Shown here: positions 36,894 through 50,690 of the stretch, in pieces
Layout: each line of letters begins with the position of its first letter
How positions within the stretch are numbered: position 1 is the stretch's first letter
Assembly: GCF_050948175.1 (NCBI RefSeq)
Contig: NC_135201.1
Location: forward strand, 3,472,001 to 3,536,000
Length of the DNA: 64,000 nt
Source of the DNA: Xylocopa sonorina
Taxonomy: Eukaryota; Arthropoda; Insecta; Hymenoptera; Apidae
Direction: 5' to 3'
Notes under the pieces: model-generated
Databases searched by the model: none
What the model saw: only the letters and a program-made list of their open reading frames with translations
What the model was told of the DNA's origin: nothing
Translations under genes and position numbers: made by a program

Positions 36894-38598
36894 CCCGGGA
36901 TATCGTACGTCCGTCTTTGACGAGGGTCGCGATAAACGCCTGACCGGGTGGCCGCTCTCAGTCGAATAAATTTTCCATCGAAAGTAGCAGGTCGCACTCG
37001 CGGAACGAGGCAGCTCAGAACGTCGTTTCGGCTCTATAAAGGGCAGTGTCCCCGGCAGTGTCCCCGTCGTGGCATTAGCCTAATTTCCAGTCCCGCGGTA
37101 GGCGGGAATTAAATTTGCACGAGGGCTAAGTGGCATCTTCGGTTCCGTTGCGCGGCTGAACACCGTCGAACTATCCACTTGCAGAGTTACACCCCTGGAA
37201 CGGCGAAAGTTCCCTCCACGTTCGCGAAATTCCCACGAAATAATTCTTTCGACCCTATGGCAGCCACCAGTCGACGAAGAACGCGCGAGCGTCGAGCAGA
37301 AAGACTCACCCCTCGCGTGAAGCGTCCTCGCGACTGCAGTGGAACTGTACATTAGATGGTTACACGAGATAATGCAAGTCTAATGTGTGTACGTACGACT
37401 GACTTGCTTCTTAATGATCGAACATAAAAATCTTCTATTTTACACAGGGTGTCGTTGGAACAGTAAAATTGAGCAGAGGGTGGTTTCTCATGGAAAAAAC
37501 GTAGAACAAAATTTTATTTGGATGGCTATTACGAACAGAAAATTATTTTACACGATACACAATGGGGAAGTAGAAAGATTTATCCATTATTGATTAACCA
37601 AGCGTTCTAGTGGACTTTTCAGACAGAATTTCAACCCCTAAAAAAAGCGAACAAATTTTCCTCCCCAATTTCACCGTATTTCGCATCGAATCACTCGAAC
37701 GACTGTGTACACTTGATAATCTTGCGAGAAACTTGTTTATAAACCCTCCGCTCGTCTCTGGGGGACCTTTCAGAGGATACCTCTGGAATCCTCCTCGAGG
37801 AAGCATCTTGTTTCTTCCCTCGCCCCTGGCGAAGACGCTCGTCTGAATCCTCGATACCCGAAGCCGAATCGAATGCTTAATTAACGAGTCTGGCCGCAGA
37901 CTCGAACGTCGTTTCCCAGGATCACCGTCATCCGGCTTCTTTTCCACCCCCTCTCGTCGAGGACGAAGAAACCAAAGACCAGTCCTCTCGCCGCCCTCCA
38001 ACCCCCGAGTTTAAATCGACCGCCAAACTTTCGACGACCGTCTGGTTTTAATGCGAGGCGCAGGGAAAAGCGGAAAAAACAGCGAGCCCTTTGAGAGAAC
38101 CGGTCCTCGCGGTCCTCGAGGTCGGTTCTCCGACAGCGCCGCCATGTTCGAGGGAAACTCGAGCGGCGGTTCCAGCCAGGCGATCGCGTCCGCGATCCTA
38201 ATTAACGTTTAACGTTTCGATCCTCCTGGGCGGACGAGATCCGTCCGCGGATAACGAACCAACACGAAGGCGTGCGACGGTCAATGTTGACTCTGAAGGG
38301 CTGGTAGGACCCTCTCCTTTCTTCTGGGCTCGAACAAAAGGCTTCCTTTGACGATGGTCGTGTCTGTTCCACAGGTTGCTTCTTCGTCCCGATTCGATTT
38401 CCTCGTTTCGAAGGGTCTGACGAACTTCAGGTGGAGGCTGTTAGGGTGCGATCGCTGGGAACCTCTTTCGATCGACGACCACTCGTTTCACGATTTCGAT
38501 CGGTGTTGGTTGAACGAAATTTCGAGTTTTCGATTGAACGCGTTCGAACTCGAGCGAGCTGTGTACACGCGCGTATATCACCCCTTTTTCGCGTAGCC

Positions 38599-38621
38599 GC
38601 GAATTATAATTTATAATTCGC
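38599..38621. repeat. perfect palindrome, 11 bp arms, 1 base centre
   Basis: GCGAATTATAA and TTATAATTCGC flank a single T. Such a near-spacerless perfect inverted repeat is unusual outside binding sites or element ends. Nothing beyond the arms is symmetric. Confidence 0.7.
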
Positions 38622-40226
38622 ATATTTTCGTTATTAATTACCCGATTCCGTTAAAATCCGGGCCGTATAAACTTTCCGCGCGCGTGCGCTCGCTCGCGCC
38701 TGTATTTGCGATGAACGATGTATCGGGAAACCGCTGACGCGTCCTTTAATTCGAGCAAATTTTATTTTACACCGCGCACAGGGGGTGGCCTCCCGATTCC
38801 GCCGCGGTGTTTCGCCCTGGATCCTTCCACATCGCGACCTGGTCGATGACGCTGTCAACACTCTGCGCGGGTATCGACGACGTTTATTGATCGCGCGCGG
38901 TTTTGGGTCAGCCTGGCGCGCGCTGACGGAAGGAAGCGCGTTTAACGGGGAACAACGACGGGGCAGCTCGACTTGTTGCTCTCTTTCCAACCCCCGGCAT
39001 CTTTACGAGCGGAAACTTTCGTACACGCGAGTGCTCTCGACCAAATTGTTCGTCGCCTCTACACAGCTGTCCATATAAATTTGATGGAACACTGTCCGTT
39101 CAAAAGGCTCTGAAAATGTGTTTTTCTGGTTTCTACCTTCTCTCTTTCTCTCTCCCTTTCTTTTTTGCTCTTTTTTTTTGTTAACGTTACGAATTCGAGA
39201 GAACGAAACAGCAGTGGAGAAACTGGAATACGTAAATGTTAGATTATTTGATATGGAATAGGTGCAGCCTGGAGAGAACACAGAGTAACGGGATAATGAG
39301 TAGAGAATAGTCGGTAAAATGCGCGGGCCGAGAGTTAGAGTCGCTGGTTGAAGTTTGGCCAGCGAGTTTCGTTGGCTTCCGGCTGACAGACGAGGCGACT
39401 GATTGTACTTTTTAACTCGCGCAATACGTTCCGAGAAATGTTTCGGATACGCGGCCCCGGCCATTACTCGCGAAACGGGTAACTAGATTGGCTCGTTGGT
39501 TCTATTTAACGTGTGGTTCTCGAAGAAATATTCCTTTTTCCTCGGTTATGTCCACGAAACTGAAAGGGTAGACGCAGTTCCACAAATTGTTTCGCGAAAT
39601 ACTTCAAGGCGAAAGGAAAAGCAAACTCGAATGCAATTCAGACGATGAAGTAGCTCGTAAAATGTACGCGTGTGTATAAAAAAGTCCCTCGTCCATTGTT
39701 TCGCGAAAGAAATTTAGATCTATTAACGTGATGATCGTGTCTTTCTGAAAATGAGTATCGTAGAATTCATCGTAGAAGAAAGTGCCACCCCTTACGTTCG
39801 ATCAGACATCTTTTCGAGTTCCAGCTGAAAGCCACCCTCGACGCGCCCTCTGTATTTAATTTCGAGGTTGGGCCTCGCGTTGTGGACATTAAAAATCCCA
39901 AAACTAAGAAAGAGGGATAGAAACGAAGGTCGATGAAGACGAACGAAACAGAGGGGGATGAAACGTTAGAGGAACCGCTGGATCTCTGTGTGCGAGGAGA
40001 AACCGACGATTAAACGCTGATCCAGGATGAAAAAGCTGGGCTGAAAGTTTCGCTAGGCGAAAGAAGAGGCGGCTTTAAGTCCGCGGGGGTGGAGAAGACG
40101 ACGACAGAGGGGGTGCAGAGTAGGTGCGCGTCTCCGTGAACTGTATCGAGGCAGAAAGGGACGAACGACGTGCATCGCGAGAAGGAGGGGGGGTCGAGGA
40201 ATTTAATTCGGCCGAAAAACCGGCGC

Positions 40227-40259
40227 CTTAATTAGCAATTAATTGGCACATAAATTAGC
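40227..40259. promoter_or_regulatory. cluster of TAATTA-type cores
   Basis: Within about 33 bases there are CTTAATTAGC, AATTAATTGG and AAATTAGC, including a TTAATT-AGC-AATTAA inverted pair. This is an AT-rich island inside a GC-rich flank. A homeodomain-bound intronic enhancer core is a plausible reading, not a demonstrated one. Confidence 0.25.
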
Positions 40260-42007
40260 TGCGAATTTTCGCCCCACGGTGGCTAGGCGAACTCCGCCGT
40301 GCGACTTTCCGCTCATCCCCCGACCCACCCCTCTTCTTCTCTTCTTTCTTTTTTTCTACGAAGCCACGACACAGAGATAAGACCGCCGCGCCAACTATTT
40401 CAGCAATCTAACTTTCTCGCGGCCGTTAGAAGTTTCCTGGCCACCACCCGAGGCATCCGTCCACCCCCCATCGCTCTTCGTCGCTCGCCTCTCTATCCCT
40501 CCGCCGATTACGCGTTACACCGTCGCAGAGACGAGGTTAAAGGCGCGAAGAGGCCTCCAACGATAAAACGAGCGTCGCCTCGAACCGAAATTCCCAACGT
40601 GTCTCTCGTTCCCCGCTCCCAGAGCCAGGGAGGGGGGCAACCTGTAGGATTCGCGCGGAAAGAATTCGTCGTATCTAGCTCGAGCGTCCGACTGGTAGCC
40701 AAGGGGTTGCTCGATAAACCGCGTCGTCGAACCGAACGCGCCTGGCCACGGTATCGCGATCCCCTCCTCGGCTGTCGCCCACGAAGAATCGAACGGGCAT
40801 CGCAGATACGCGTCGTTTCCCACTGGCGATAATAGAAAACGATAAAAGGAGAAAAGCCTGGTCCGGTCCGTGTGCGGAGAAAAGGAGCCGGAGAAAAGAC
40901 GTCTTCGGGACGGACAAATCGAACCTTTCCACGGTTATCGCGGAATAATGCGCCGTTTAACAATGGCTGTTTGGCCCTCGCTTGGAGAACGCCAGCGGAT
41001 CACTGCGGTGTGCGAACCCCGCGGGGATGGATGCGACCGCCGGAGACGGAGAAATGAAAAGGAAGCTGAAAATTTGGACGCGTCCCTCCGCCTCTCCGCG
41101 GCTCTCACGGGCCTTTCACCAGGCTACCCTCAGCCGCAGCACGCGCGCCACCCTTATTGAAGTCGATGATATTCGCCCCATTCAATGTACTAACCAAACT
41201 CCGCCACCCTCCGCGGAGAGGCTGTCCTCCGCAACCCCCGCGCGCGTGGAGGAGCGGCTGCCTCCGATTTCATGCTCCATTTAGAGCGGTTCGTCGATCT
41301 CCTCGGCGCTCTTCTTCCAGCGGGAGACGACGCGAACTTTTTTGGAATTTCTCCGTGCTTTCCGTTGCGGGTTCTCTTGATATTTTTATAGTTGACATTT
41401 TGCCCGCCTTTTTTTCTCTTTCTTGCTTTTAGCTCGACTCATCCCCTCGGGAGGGAAGCTGCGCGGGTCGGGTCTGTGGATGCACACTCGCTCTAGCAAT
41501 CGTGGCGTCGAAGTAATTGCGTTTGAAGAGCAACTACGCGTTATTGCATTTTCTAAGAGTGGTTTGTCGCTGTTGTTTTCTTCGGAGGATTTTGTGAATA
41601 ATTGTAAAGCTGTACGATTTTGAGTGATACGGGGTGGGTTTGGAGGTATTGTTGGTGTCTAAGGGTTCAATGAGAGGCTCTTTGCAATCTATTTTTTTTT
41701 TTACACGACACGAAATCACGGTTTGCAATATTTATTTACAATTTTAATTGAAGATACGACCGGATAATGGCGTCATCCACCACGACACTCGTAACGAGCG
41801 AAACTGACGTAAAATCATTATCTTTACCTTGCTCGGGGATGAAATTAATTCGAAACAAAACGTGACAAACAAGGTATTCGATGTACGCTCGTATAATATA
41901 ATGTTTCGATCCTTCTACGCGGAAATGTTACACGACACCTTCATTCGTTCGAGCCATTCGTTCATCGATACAAACTTCGATTCCATTAACACTGTGGAAC
42001 CTACGAG

Positions 42008-42062
42008 CGTCACATGACGCCTTGCATAATTTTGTACACTGCCCTGTGTGCGTCATATGACG
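42008..42062. repeat. paired palindromic CGTCAnATGACG motifs
   Basis: CGTCACATGACG at 42008-42019 and the perfect palindrome CGTCATATGACG at 42051-42062 lie 43 bases apart, each preceded by G. Just upstream is TTAACACTGTGGAA (from 41986), which resembles the left boundary of the element at 21917 (TTAACTGTGGAA). This may be one surviving end of a related TTAA-type element. Confidence 0.4.
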
Positions 42063-43110
42063 TTCTTCAAATTTAAAATTACCGCAATAATAAAAGTGAG
42101 CACTATTATGAAACAGATTATAAAAATCGATAATTAGACCCTTCTGGTTCGCCAAAAAATATGAATATGTGTTATAATCTTTCGGGACACCGTACTCGAT
42201 ATGAGTTTGCTTACAAGTTACATAAAATGATTTTATAGAAAAATTACCTTACAAAAACATAACGAAAAAGTAGAACGTAAGCTTGCATAAATTTTTAAAT
42301 ATTCTATTTATTTTACTTGGTATTTGTATTTGGTGTCCATGTTGAATTATTAGAGTATTCACTGTACACTACTCTAATGCTATGTCACTCTACCTCAATC
42401 GCAGTTTTCATTTTCCCTCTCACTAATTTCTTCGCGAATACAATCGATCTCGATGTCCAACGGTCACAAAATGAAACTCATCCTCACTCGATCTAATCCC
42501 ACTTCCGAAATCCATTTCTGTCGACCTTCGAAACATAAAATCGTTCGATGAAAAGCACGAGTCACCACACGAAACGCCACGAGGACTTACGCTCGCAAAG
42601 GCTCGAGAGCGTTGATAATAACAGACCGTATTAACCGCCGGACTCTTGGCGTTTCCGCGTTGTTAGTCGTCGAGAAACCGGTGCCAACCCCCTTTCCGTA
42701 GCCTTCGAGACCCGGCAGCGGACCACTCGGTCCCCTCGAGCGCGAGCAGAACGCGGAACGATCCGAGTTTCGATCCCCTGAATATTAAATGGTCACCGAC
42801 TGCCTTTTCCCGGATTCCCCGCGCCTGCGAGCCCCGGCAACGAGCCTTTAAACGCAAGGTTAAGTTGTCGAGAGTCGAAGATTAAAGTGCCTTCGAACCG
42901 TGACTCGGCTAAGAGCCTCCGCCGCGCGGAATTCTAATGGCCGTCTACCACCCCCAGTCGCGCGCGTTCCTTCTTTCTCCCTCTTCCTCGCCCTCGCCAG
43001 TCGTCGTCGGCTTCGCTTATTTCCGCGTTACGAAAGAAGGCGCGTAAGCAACCGACCCGATCGTCGAGAACTTCCTACCTAACCTAACCAACATTCCCTC
43101 TCCCACCCTC

Positions 43111-43138
43111 TGTCTCTCTCTATCTCTCTCTCTCTCTG
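43111..43138. repeat. (TC)n microsatellite, interrupted
   Basis: About 28 bases of TC with one TA interruption. Confidence 0.9.
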
Positions 43139-43661
43139 TTCAAACTTTCAACCCTCTGAAACACGAAAGGAAGAGAGAATCGCGAGGAATCGAAATAAGG
43201 GCTGGTGGAGACGCTCACGGGAATTAGGACGATAAAGGCGAACGGGTTGGCTCGCGAAACGGCAGTCCGAGGAGGGAGAGGGAGGGGTGGCTGGAAGAGG
43301 AATCGGTAAAGGGAAACTTTGTTTCCGGGAGAAGCAATTCGTCTCGGAGGCATCGCCAGGCAGACGGAACCGTATCTCTGCTGGTTCTTGCCTCTTCCGC
43401 TTCTAATCTCTCGCGGCAAAGACTGACGGGTTCGCGTCTCCGCGAAGGAAATCCCGAGACAAAGGCGAACGTCTCTCCGGTTACCCTCCCGTCGTCCCTC
43501 GCGTCTCTGCCTCGGATGGGACGGCTCCTCGCGTCGGCTGTCGCCAAGGAGTGCCTAGCGAGGTAAATATGAATCCCCCTCGACGGAAAATCGGGCCCAG
43601 CAATGGGCGGCGAGGGTGGACCCGATCGCGTGGCGCTCTCACGGCTCGCGGATGACTACTC

Positions 43662-44144
43662 GGGTTGCTGCTGTTATTTGACTGATCGAAGAGGGTGTAC
43701 GAGTTGCAAATAAAGAAGTTTAAGTGGTATTTGAATGATGGTTGACGATCTGGCAGCAATGAATAGCATGAATGTGCCATTGACTTAAGAATAGATGTTT
43801 GTAGTGACAGTATATTAAACTCGGTTTGCAGTTGTTATTTGACTGATCAAAGAGGGTGTTTCAGTTGCAAGTAAAGAAGTTTAAGTGGTATTTGAATGAT
43901 AGTTGACGATCTGGCAGCGATGAGTACCATGAATGTGCCATTGACTTAAGAATAGATGTTTGTAGTGACAGTATATTAAACTCGGTTTGCAGTTGTTATT
44001 TGACTGATCAAAGAGGGTGTTTCAGTTGCAAGTAAAGAAGTTTAAGTTGTATTTGAATGATGGTTGACGATCTGACAGCGATGAAAATCTGATTTGTCGA
44101 TCTGACGGTGATTCTAAATGTTAATAGTGACAATAGATTAAAGT
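43662..44144. repeat. tandem array, 3 copies of 161 bp
   Basis: Copies begin GGTTTGCAGTTGTTATTTGA near 43662, 43823 and 43984, both periods 161. Copies 1 and 2 are almost identical throughout. Copy 3 loses similarity in its last third (after GACAGCGATGAAAATCTG) but ends with the same GTGACA.TA.ATTAAA. The unit contains GTTGACGATCTGGCAGC and AATGTGCCATTGACTTAAG. Confidence 0.95.
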
Positions 44145-47100
44145 GAGGAAGAGTGAACAGGTGTTACGATAATAAATAATATCGCATAACGTAGTCTAAG
44201 TGTATAAATGTATATTTTCTTCCATTATTAGTAATTTTTATAATTAACAATTTACAGAAGAGGAAGAAGTAGCTTTCATCCGATGCTTCTTTCATCGAAC
44301 GCTTAATTATAATCTATATAGATACAATAATGATACAACAGTTGGTAGATATAAAGTGGATGTAATAATTAACGTAACCGACCAATTTTTCCGTTTTTCC
44401 ACTGATCCGACGCTCGCAAGCCCGACCGACAATAAACTGTTATCCAGACAACAGAAATCTCCGGCACGCCGTCTCTGTTACAAAAAGACAAAACGTGTCG
44501 CGACAAAGCGGACGCAACAATGCAATTTTAAACGCGAGCGATTCGATCGCGACAATAGTTTTATACGGTAAACCATCGCGTATATAATTCGCCGTGCTCG
44601 TAAATGACGTTCGCGGGTAACTGGGTGTCCGCGTGGCCGCTCGTGAAAGGGATCGCAGCACCGTTAAATAACGTTTATCCGTGCTCGCGCGCGAACGAAT
44701 CGCGCGGCAGGGGCGAAAAAAATGAAGGCGACCGCGGATCGACGGAGGACTTACAGTGAATTCGAAACGGTTGGTAAGCGAAACCGTGCGCAGGGTGAAA
44801 TCCGCGCGCCCACCCGTCGACCGCCACGGCGATCGATAATTGATATTTTGATTCGCGACGTGCCGTTTGATCCGCGCCTGTCCATTTTTTCACTCTATTT
44901 CCCTGTCGGCGATCAGCCGTGAATATAATTCGCGCCATCGATATAAATTAATGACGGCCCCTGCGCTCTCTCGCGTATCGAGTTTTTGGGATCGCACACG
45001 CGGCTCGACGCGCGTCGAATGTTTCTAATTTCCACCGTCCTATATGCCCACCGCGTGTATATAAATAACGCGTGGAACGGTGTACGCGTGCATACGCGCG
45101 AAATACGTCCGCGTGAATACAGGCGAGCGCAAACAAGTCCGAATCCGCGGCACGGAATCGAGAGGAGGATCGCGCGCCCAGGGTGAATCGGTGTCGCGAC
45201 GCCCTGCTCGACGAGACCCGCGAGCCGCGACGGGGCGAAGGGGCGCTGGTCTGGCGGTGGATGCACGGTAATTTCGAAATTAATTAAATCGAATCGTTCT
45301 ACGTGTACAGCTGGACTTTTTCGCGGAACGTTTGCCGACCGGTTATAACACGGGCGCAGGATCGACGGAATTCCAGGGGTGGATGGGCGCGCGAGGGGGT
45401 GACGAGAGGGTATACGTTCCAACGGGGTCGAAAGTATCCGGACGAGGCTGCTTCGCAGCGGCTGAAATCGCGACGAGTAAATAATCGAATTCGCGGCGAG
45501 CCGACGATTCCGTGCGAACGTTCGCCACCCCCAACCACCTTTCACCCTCTGTCTCTGTCCCTGTCGCTCCTCAGCAGCCCCTGATTGGCCCGTGAACGCG
45601 CGATTTGTAAAACGCGAGCGATAATAAGCGATTTAAAAACATCGAGCGGGGTCGCGAGCGACTTGTACGAGCTCCAGACAATTCCATTAAGAACGACGAC
45701 CGAAGGAAGTCGAAGGGTGAGAAAAAGAGCGACGGGGGGCGCTCGAAAAATTCGGTGCGCGACTAATTCGTCGAGCCACGTGGCTCGTCACGCTCGCCAA
45801 CTCGATTTAGCCGGCAGATTGAATCGCGCGGCTGAAAAGAGCGAGCACTAATTTCTTCGTAGACGGGGTCGAGGAATTTCGTCGAGGAGGGACCCTCGTT
45901 TCCGCTCCCCGCCATCTTTGGTACCGCCTTAGTATCCGTATCGCAGCTCTCGTGTTTTCTCCAGCGACTTTCCCTTTCTCTTTCTCTCTGTGTCCTTGCA
46001 AACAGCCGTAGTACGTCTTCGAATCATCCCACGAACCCTACGGAAGTGCCCATCGAGCAATTTCTTCCCGCCCCTCTTCGCGCCCCCTTCGTCACCACCG
46101 TCGAATCCAGAAGCTAAGGGTCGAAATTGTTTCTTCTCTTCTTCTCCACAATTACGAGCAACGAAACACTCGAGTTTTCTCCCCTTTTCCTCGAGGCAGA
46201 GGGGGTTGGAAAAAAAAAAGAAGATAAAGAAAGTAAGACCGCCAGGCGGAGAATACCCTGGTTGTAGATACTCGTTAAGGAACTTTTCTCTACCGTCGAA
46301 CAAATAAACCCTGGATACCCGCGCGCGAATAACGATCCCGCATACTAATTACTATTTATTAATTGCAAATGCGCGGCTTCCTCGCTCCGCGGTTATCTCG
46401 CTGGCGCGAGGAAGTCGGAGGGGTGCGGGGCGGCTTTGAAATCTCTCACCCTCGAGACGTTTTTTAAACGCGATCGAGAAGAAGTTGTTTTCAGTGGACG
46501 ATCGAGTTAGAATAACGCAACGCGGCGCTGTGGTAATATAATTGAAAGTGCGAAAGCTGCATTAGCGATTGATTATTGATTAGTAGTGGGTGCTGATTAA
46601 TAACCAATTCGGTTAAATAGTAATCGAAATGGAGTGTCGATTCGATATGTTAATACCCGTGATTAGTACTAGAAAAAAGGGGAGTAATTTTGCTATAAAG
46701 GGTGGCTAGCTTTTCCCTCGATTTTCCTCCCCTTTGTAGTCGAAATTGCGGTATAATCGACGACTTAAAAATCGCTAGCCGACAGACGAAAACCTGGCGA
46801 GAGAACGCGGCGTGTTCTGTTTCTCCTCTCTCGTTGAACGTCGAGCCAGAGGCCAATATACCCTCGGACGAGAAGATATATCGCATTAAGTAGACGGAAA
46901 GTTTGTACAAATGGAAACGGTCGTCCCCTTACGAGAAGCCAGACGCAAACCTGTTCCGCTCCCCGGAGACTCGTCGAAGAATATAGAATTGTTCGCCTGG
47001 ACCTCTCCAAGTTACGAGAGGCGACTGGCTAGAAAAAAAAGGGAGGAAGAAAGAAAACTTTTCAAAAGCTCAGCCTTGGCTTCACCGTCTTTCACTCCCC

Positions 47101-50100
47101 TCCCCGTTTCCTCTCGCAATTTTTCCAGTTTGACGCTTTCGAAAGCCAGCCTAGCGCAGCGTGGCGATCCTCGAACAATGGAAGGACGAAAAAAGCAAAA
47201 GAACAAAAAAAAAAAACGAACCACCACGGAATGACTGCGCGAACATAACCGTGGACTAAATAAAGAAGAAAAAAATCGCCAGAGAAAGGGTGCACGGAGG
47301 TAGGAAACTCTAGGCGGCCGTATCCACCGGAAATTCCCCCGGCTTGTTAGCCGGATAAAAATTGTTGCCGGTGATTTTCGGTGTTTTCGCGCGCTACTCG
47401 CCCCCAGAACGATGGCGGACGGTTCCTCGCGAGGTAAATCCTAAGTAGAGTAGAGGGGTACACACGGTAGCCGCGCAAAAGTGATTACGGCGCGACGACT
47501 GAAAATCGCAGGAAATGAAAGAGGGGCGAGGTAGCGCAGGGTTGGGGGTGGGTAGCGCGAACGGCAGGTATGGCGGCCACGGAAAACGTTCGCAATTTAA
47601 ATCAAAGGTAAAGCGCCGCGTCGGAAACGGCTGCACAGCCGGCGAACGTTACGCGGTAATAACGGCTATCAGTCAGTGAAATGACGCTCATCATATTTTC
47701 ATTAGAATAATGGTCGAACGATGAAAGAGGCAGAGCCGACGAGAGCCGTCTGCGTGGGAAACGGCGAGGAACGCCTGGGCCACGGAAACGGAGGATCCAA
47801 GGCGCGCGTCGGGGGATGAAAAAATTTCGTCGATCTCTGCCGCGAGCGAGCGGAACCGCGCGGGAAACACCCCTGTGCCCCGTGTCTCTCGCTGGTTCCG
47901 ATAAGCTTTCAGCGGAAAGCCTGGCCGGCGAGACTTGAAGTGGCTCGTTACGGTTCTCAGACTTGTCGCGTTACCCGTCCAAGAGCCGGCTTTAATTTCA
48001 CGCTGTAACGACGTCCCGTCTACCCCTCGCCAGACCTCGTCTCACGTTGGAATTCTTTGAGAACGTCGACGATACGATCGTCGATACGAAAACTGGCTGC
48101 AGAGAAAGTTATACCAGCCGACTGGACTGGTTTCTTACTCGATTCGCGCTAAGCTTTGCCCTTAGAAATGCGATTTCATGGAAAATACGAGATCCATTTT
48201 CTGTTGCATTTAAAATGATGAAGCTGATCTATGAAACTGGAGAACGTTGTACGTGCGATTAGTAAGTCTACACGAAACAGTGAAACCCAACTGAGCACGT
48301 TTTCTACTGTCTACACGTATATTTAACGTTCAATGAGAGACGTCTGTGCAAAAATACTTACTTCGATAGTTCGATGACGCGATGAACAAGTAGCTTGAAC
48401 GTTCCATCCTGTAGACCAACGCGGAAAAGAAGAATCGAAACGAAGAGGGTACCACTGGACGCAAGATTTAAGGGTGGCGCCGGCTGGCCACGGATATAAG
48501 TTGTCCCGCTAAAGGATGAACTCGATCACGGGGGCGGATGGGTCGGACGGCGGTCAGAGGCTGCTTAATATGACCGATAGAGAAGCTATCAAAGCGTACC
48601 CGTCCGCTTGGCCCGCCGGATGCTGGCTCAGCCGTATTAGTTATCGTTCGCAGGCGACGCAGGTCCGCCAGCCAACCCCCGCGTGGTTATCGCGGGGCAT
48701 CGGGGTCTCTGGAAGGGTCCGTTGAATTTTTACGACCTCGTTCCCGCGACCGCGTATCCCCAGCGACGTCCACACGGAGACGGATACCCGGGAATCTCTC
48801 GCGACGATTGAAACGCGTCTGGATTAGGGGGTGCGCGCGTCCAAGAGGGCGCTGCGCCGCGAATAATTCGTCGCGTGGTGAACGCGATAGCGCGCGACGC
48901 TCGTCCTGCGATCGCAAATCCGATGCGCCCGGGCAGAGATCCCGGATTGCCGGTGAAATCCGTTGGAATGCTTAGAACGGCGCCGTCCTCCGGGCTTTCT
49001 TCATGTTTATATGCAGCAGCGAAGTGGAGAGTAATAAATAGTTGTTGCTCGACACGGGTTCTCGCGCCGCTCGTGGAATTCGCGACAAAATCGTCGGTGA
49101 ATGCGCCTCGCCGCCTGTTTGCATGATCGTTCGCGATCCATCGTCCCTCCCGCGAAATATGTGCATGCGTTACCATCGAGGGACCCGAACAACGTCTTTC
49201 GTTCGCAATCGATCGTTCAAGTCTTTCAATGGAGACTTTTTTCGAAGTAATTGTTCGAGTAATCGTCTGTATAAAAAGGTGATGATAAAATGAAGAAGAC
49301 TGAAGTTTATACGTCGCTCACGCGGACCCAGTCGATTTTTCCGGAGGGTATCTTCGTATATCGCCGACTCCACCCGTGCCCGTCCCGTCGAATCATTCTA
49401 GCAGAGCCCTCTTCGACGTACGTACACATCTCGACTGGTTCGCGTATGCAAAGAAACCGCTGACAGCCGAGGGAGCAGGAGAGACACGCGCAGAGATCGA
49501 TACAAAAGATATTGCCACTTGGAAATGTAATGCGGCCCGAGCAAATGCGCTTGACCCGGAAAAACTCGTACGCCGCGCGTCGGCGAGCCCCGACGAAATC
49601 GAAAAGATGGAAACCGCGCCCGGGCAGGGAAGAAGGAAAGATTAGTTTCGAATAACCGCGAAGGCGGGCCGTAGTGGCTTCCAAGCCCTCCCCGTCCCGG
49701 CAACTTCGAGCCGCTTCTCGCGGATATTCGAAACGAAAACGCGGGGAGGAGAAAGAGGGGAGGAGAGGAAAAAAAAAAAAGAAAATAGAAAGATCGCTTC
49801 GACGCTGGCGTGCGGTCTCGTTAACCGTCGAACCGTGACTGTTCGGCGATCGAACCGAAGAAATCCTTTGAAAATCGTCGGGGCTCTCGACGTTGAGCGG
49901 CGGCGAGCAGAGGAAGAGGGGGGCGAAAGTCGAGGGATCGTTATTCGCGGAGCGTCTGTCGAACCCCTCGCGTCGCCGTCTCGTTTTCCCGAGGAAACGT
50001 CAAGGCGTCGTTTACAATTGATTTCCGATGGATTAACTCCACCGAGCTGTCCTACGCTGTTTACTTATTCCAATAAGTAGCGCGAGTTCCGACGGACGAT

Positions 50101-50106
50101 GTTTCG

Positions 50107-50690
50107 CCTTCCAGAGGGTGCAGAGGGTGGCTGGACTTTTCTAAAAATATAATAAGAAAATTTAAAGCAATTGCTAGCCATGCGATTGCACTCAATGAAC
50201 AACAATCTGAGTGTAAAAAGTCGTTAATAATTTTAAGAAGGAAGTGGAATCGAAAATTTTGTTGAAACGACCCCAGGAATCCTCTTGAGTCTTGTGACGC
50301 TCTATAAAATAATTAAAGAGCCAAGTATTCCAAGAAACCCGAACAGACTAGTCTAAAGAAAAGAAAGTACGTGTAACCAAAAGAAATATATACTTCCTTT
50401 CAGAGGGTGCAGAGGGTGGCTGGCTTTTTTCAAGAATATAATAAGAAAATTTAAAGCAATTGCTAGCCATGCGATTGCACTCAATCAACAACAATTTAAG
50501 TGTAAGAAGTCGTTAATAATTTTAAGAGCGAAGTGGTATCAAAGATTTTAGTTGAAACGACCTCAGGAATCCTCTTGAGTCCTGTGACGCTCTATATAAT
50601 AATTAAGAACGCAGTATTCCAAGAAACCCGAGCAGAGTAGTCTAAAGAAAAGAAATCCGTGCAACCAAAGGAAATACATATTTCATTTTA
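50107..50690. repeat. tandem duplication, 2 copies of 289 bp
   Basis: Copies begin CAGAGGGTGCAGAGGGTGGC at 50112 and 50401. They match over their whole length, including CAATTGCTAGCCATGCGATT, AGGAATCCTCTTGAGTC and TCTAAAGAAAAGAAA. Each copy itself starts with an internal short duplication (AGAGGGTGC/AGAGGGTGG). About 10 percent divergence by eye. Confidence 0.95.

Noticed and set aside
37446..37475. MITE-like end ACAGGGTGTCGTTGG
   Set aside because: The reverse end (GACACCCTGT) is not found nearby. Similar fragments at 8981 (ACACCCTCTGTAT) and 42180 (GGGACACCG) are too short to define an element.
43076..43092. Interstitial insect telomere repeat (CCTAA)n
   Set aside because: Only about two CCTAA units; too short to distinguish from chance.
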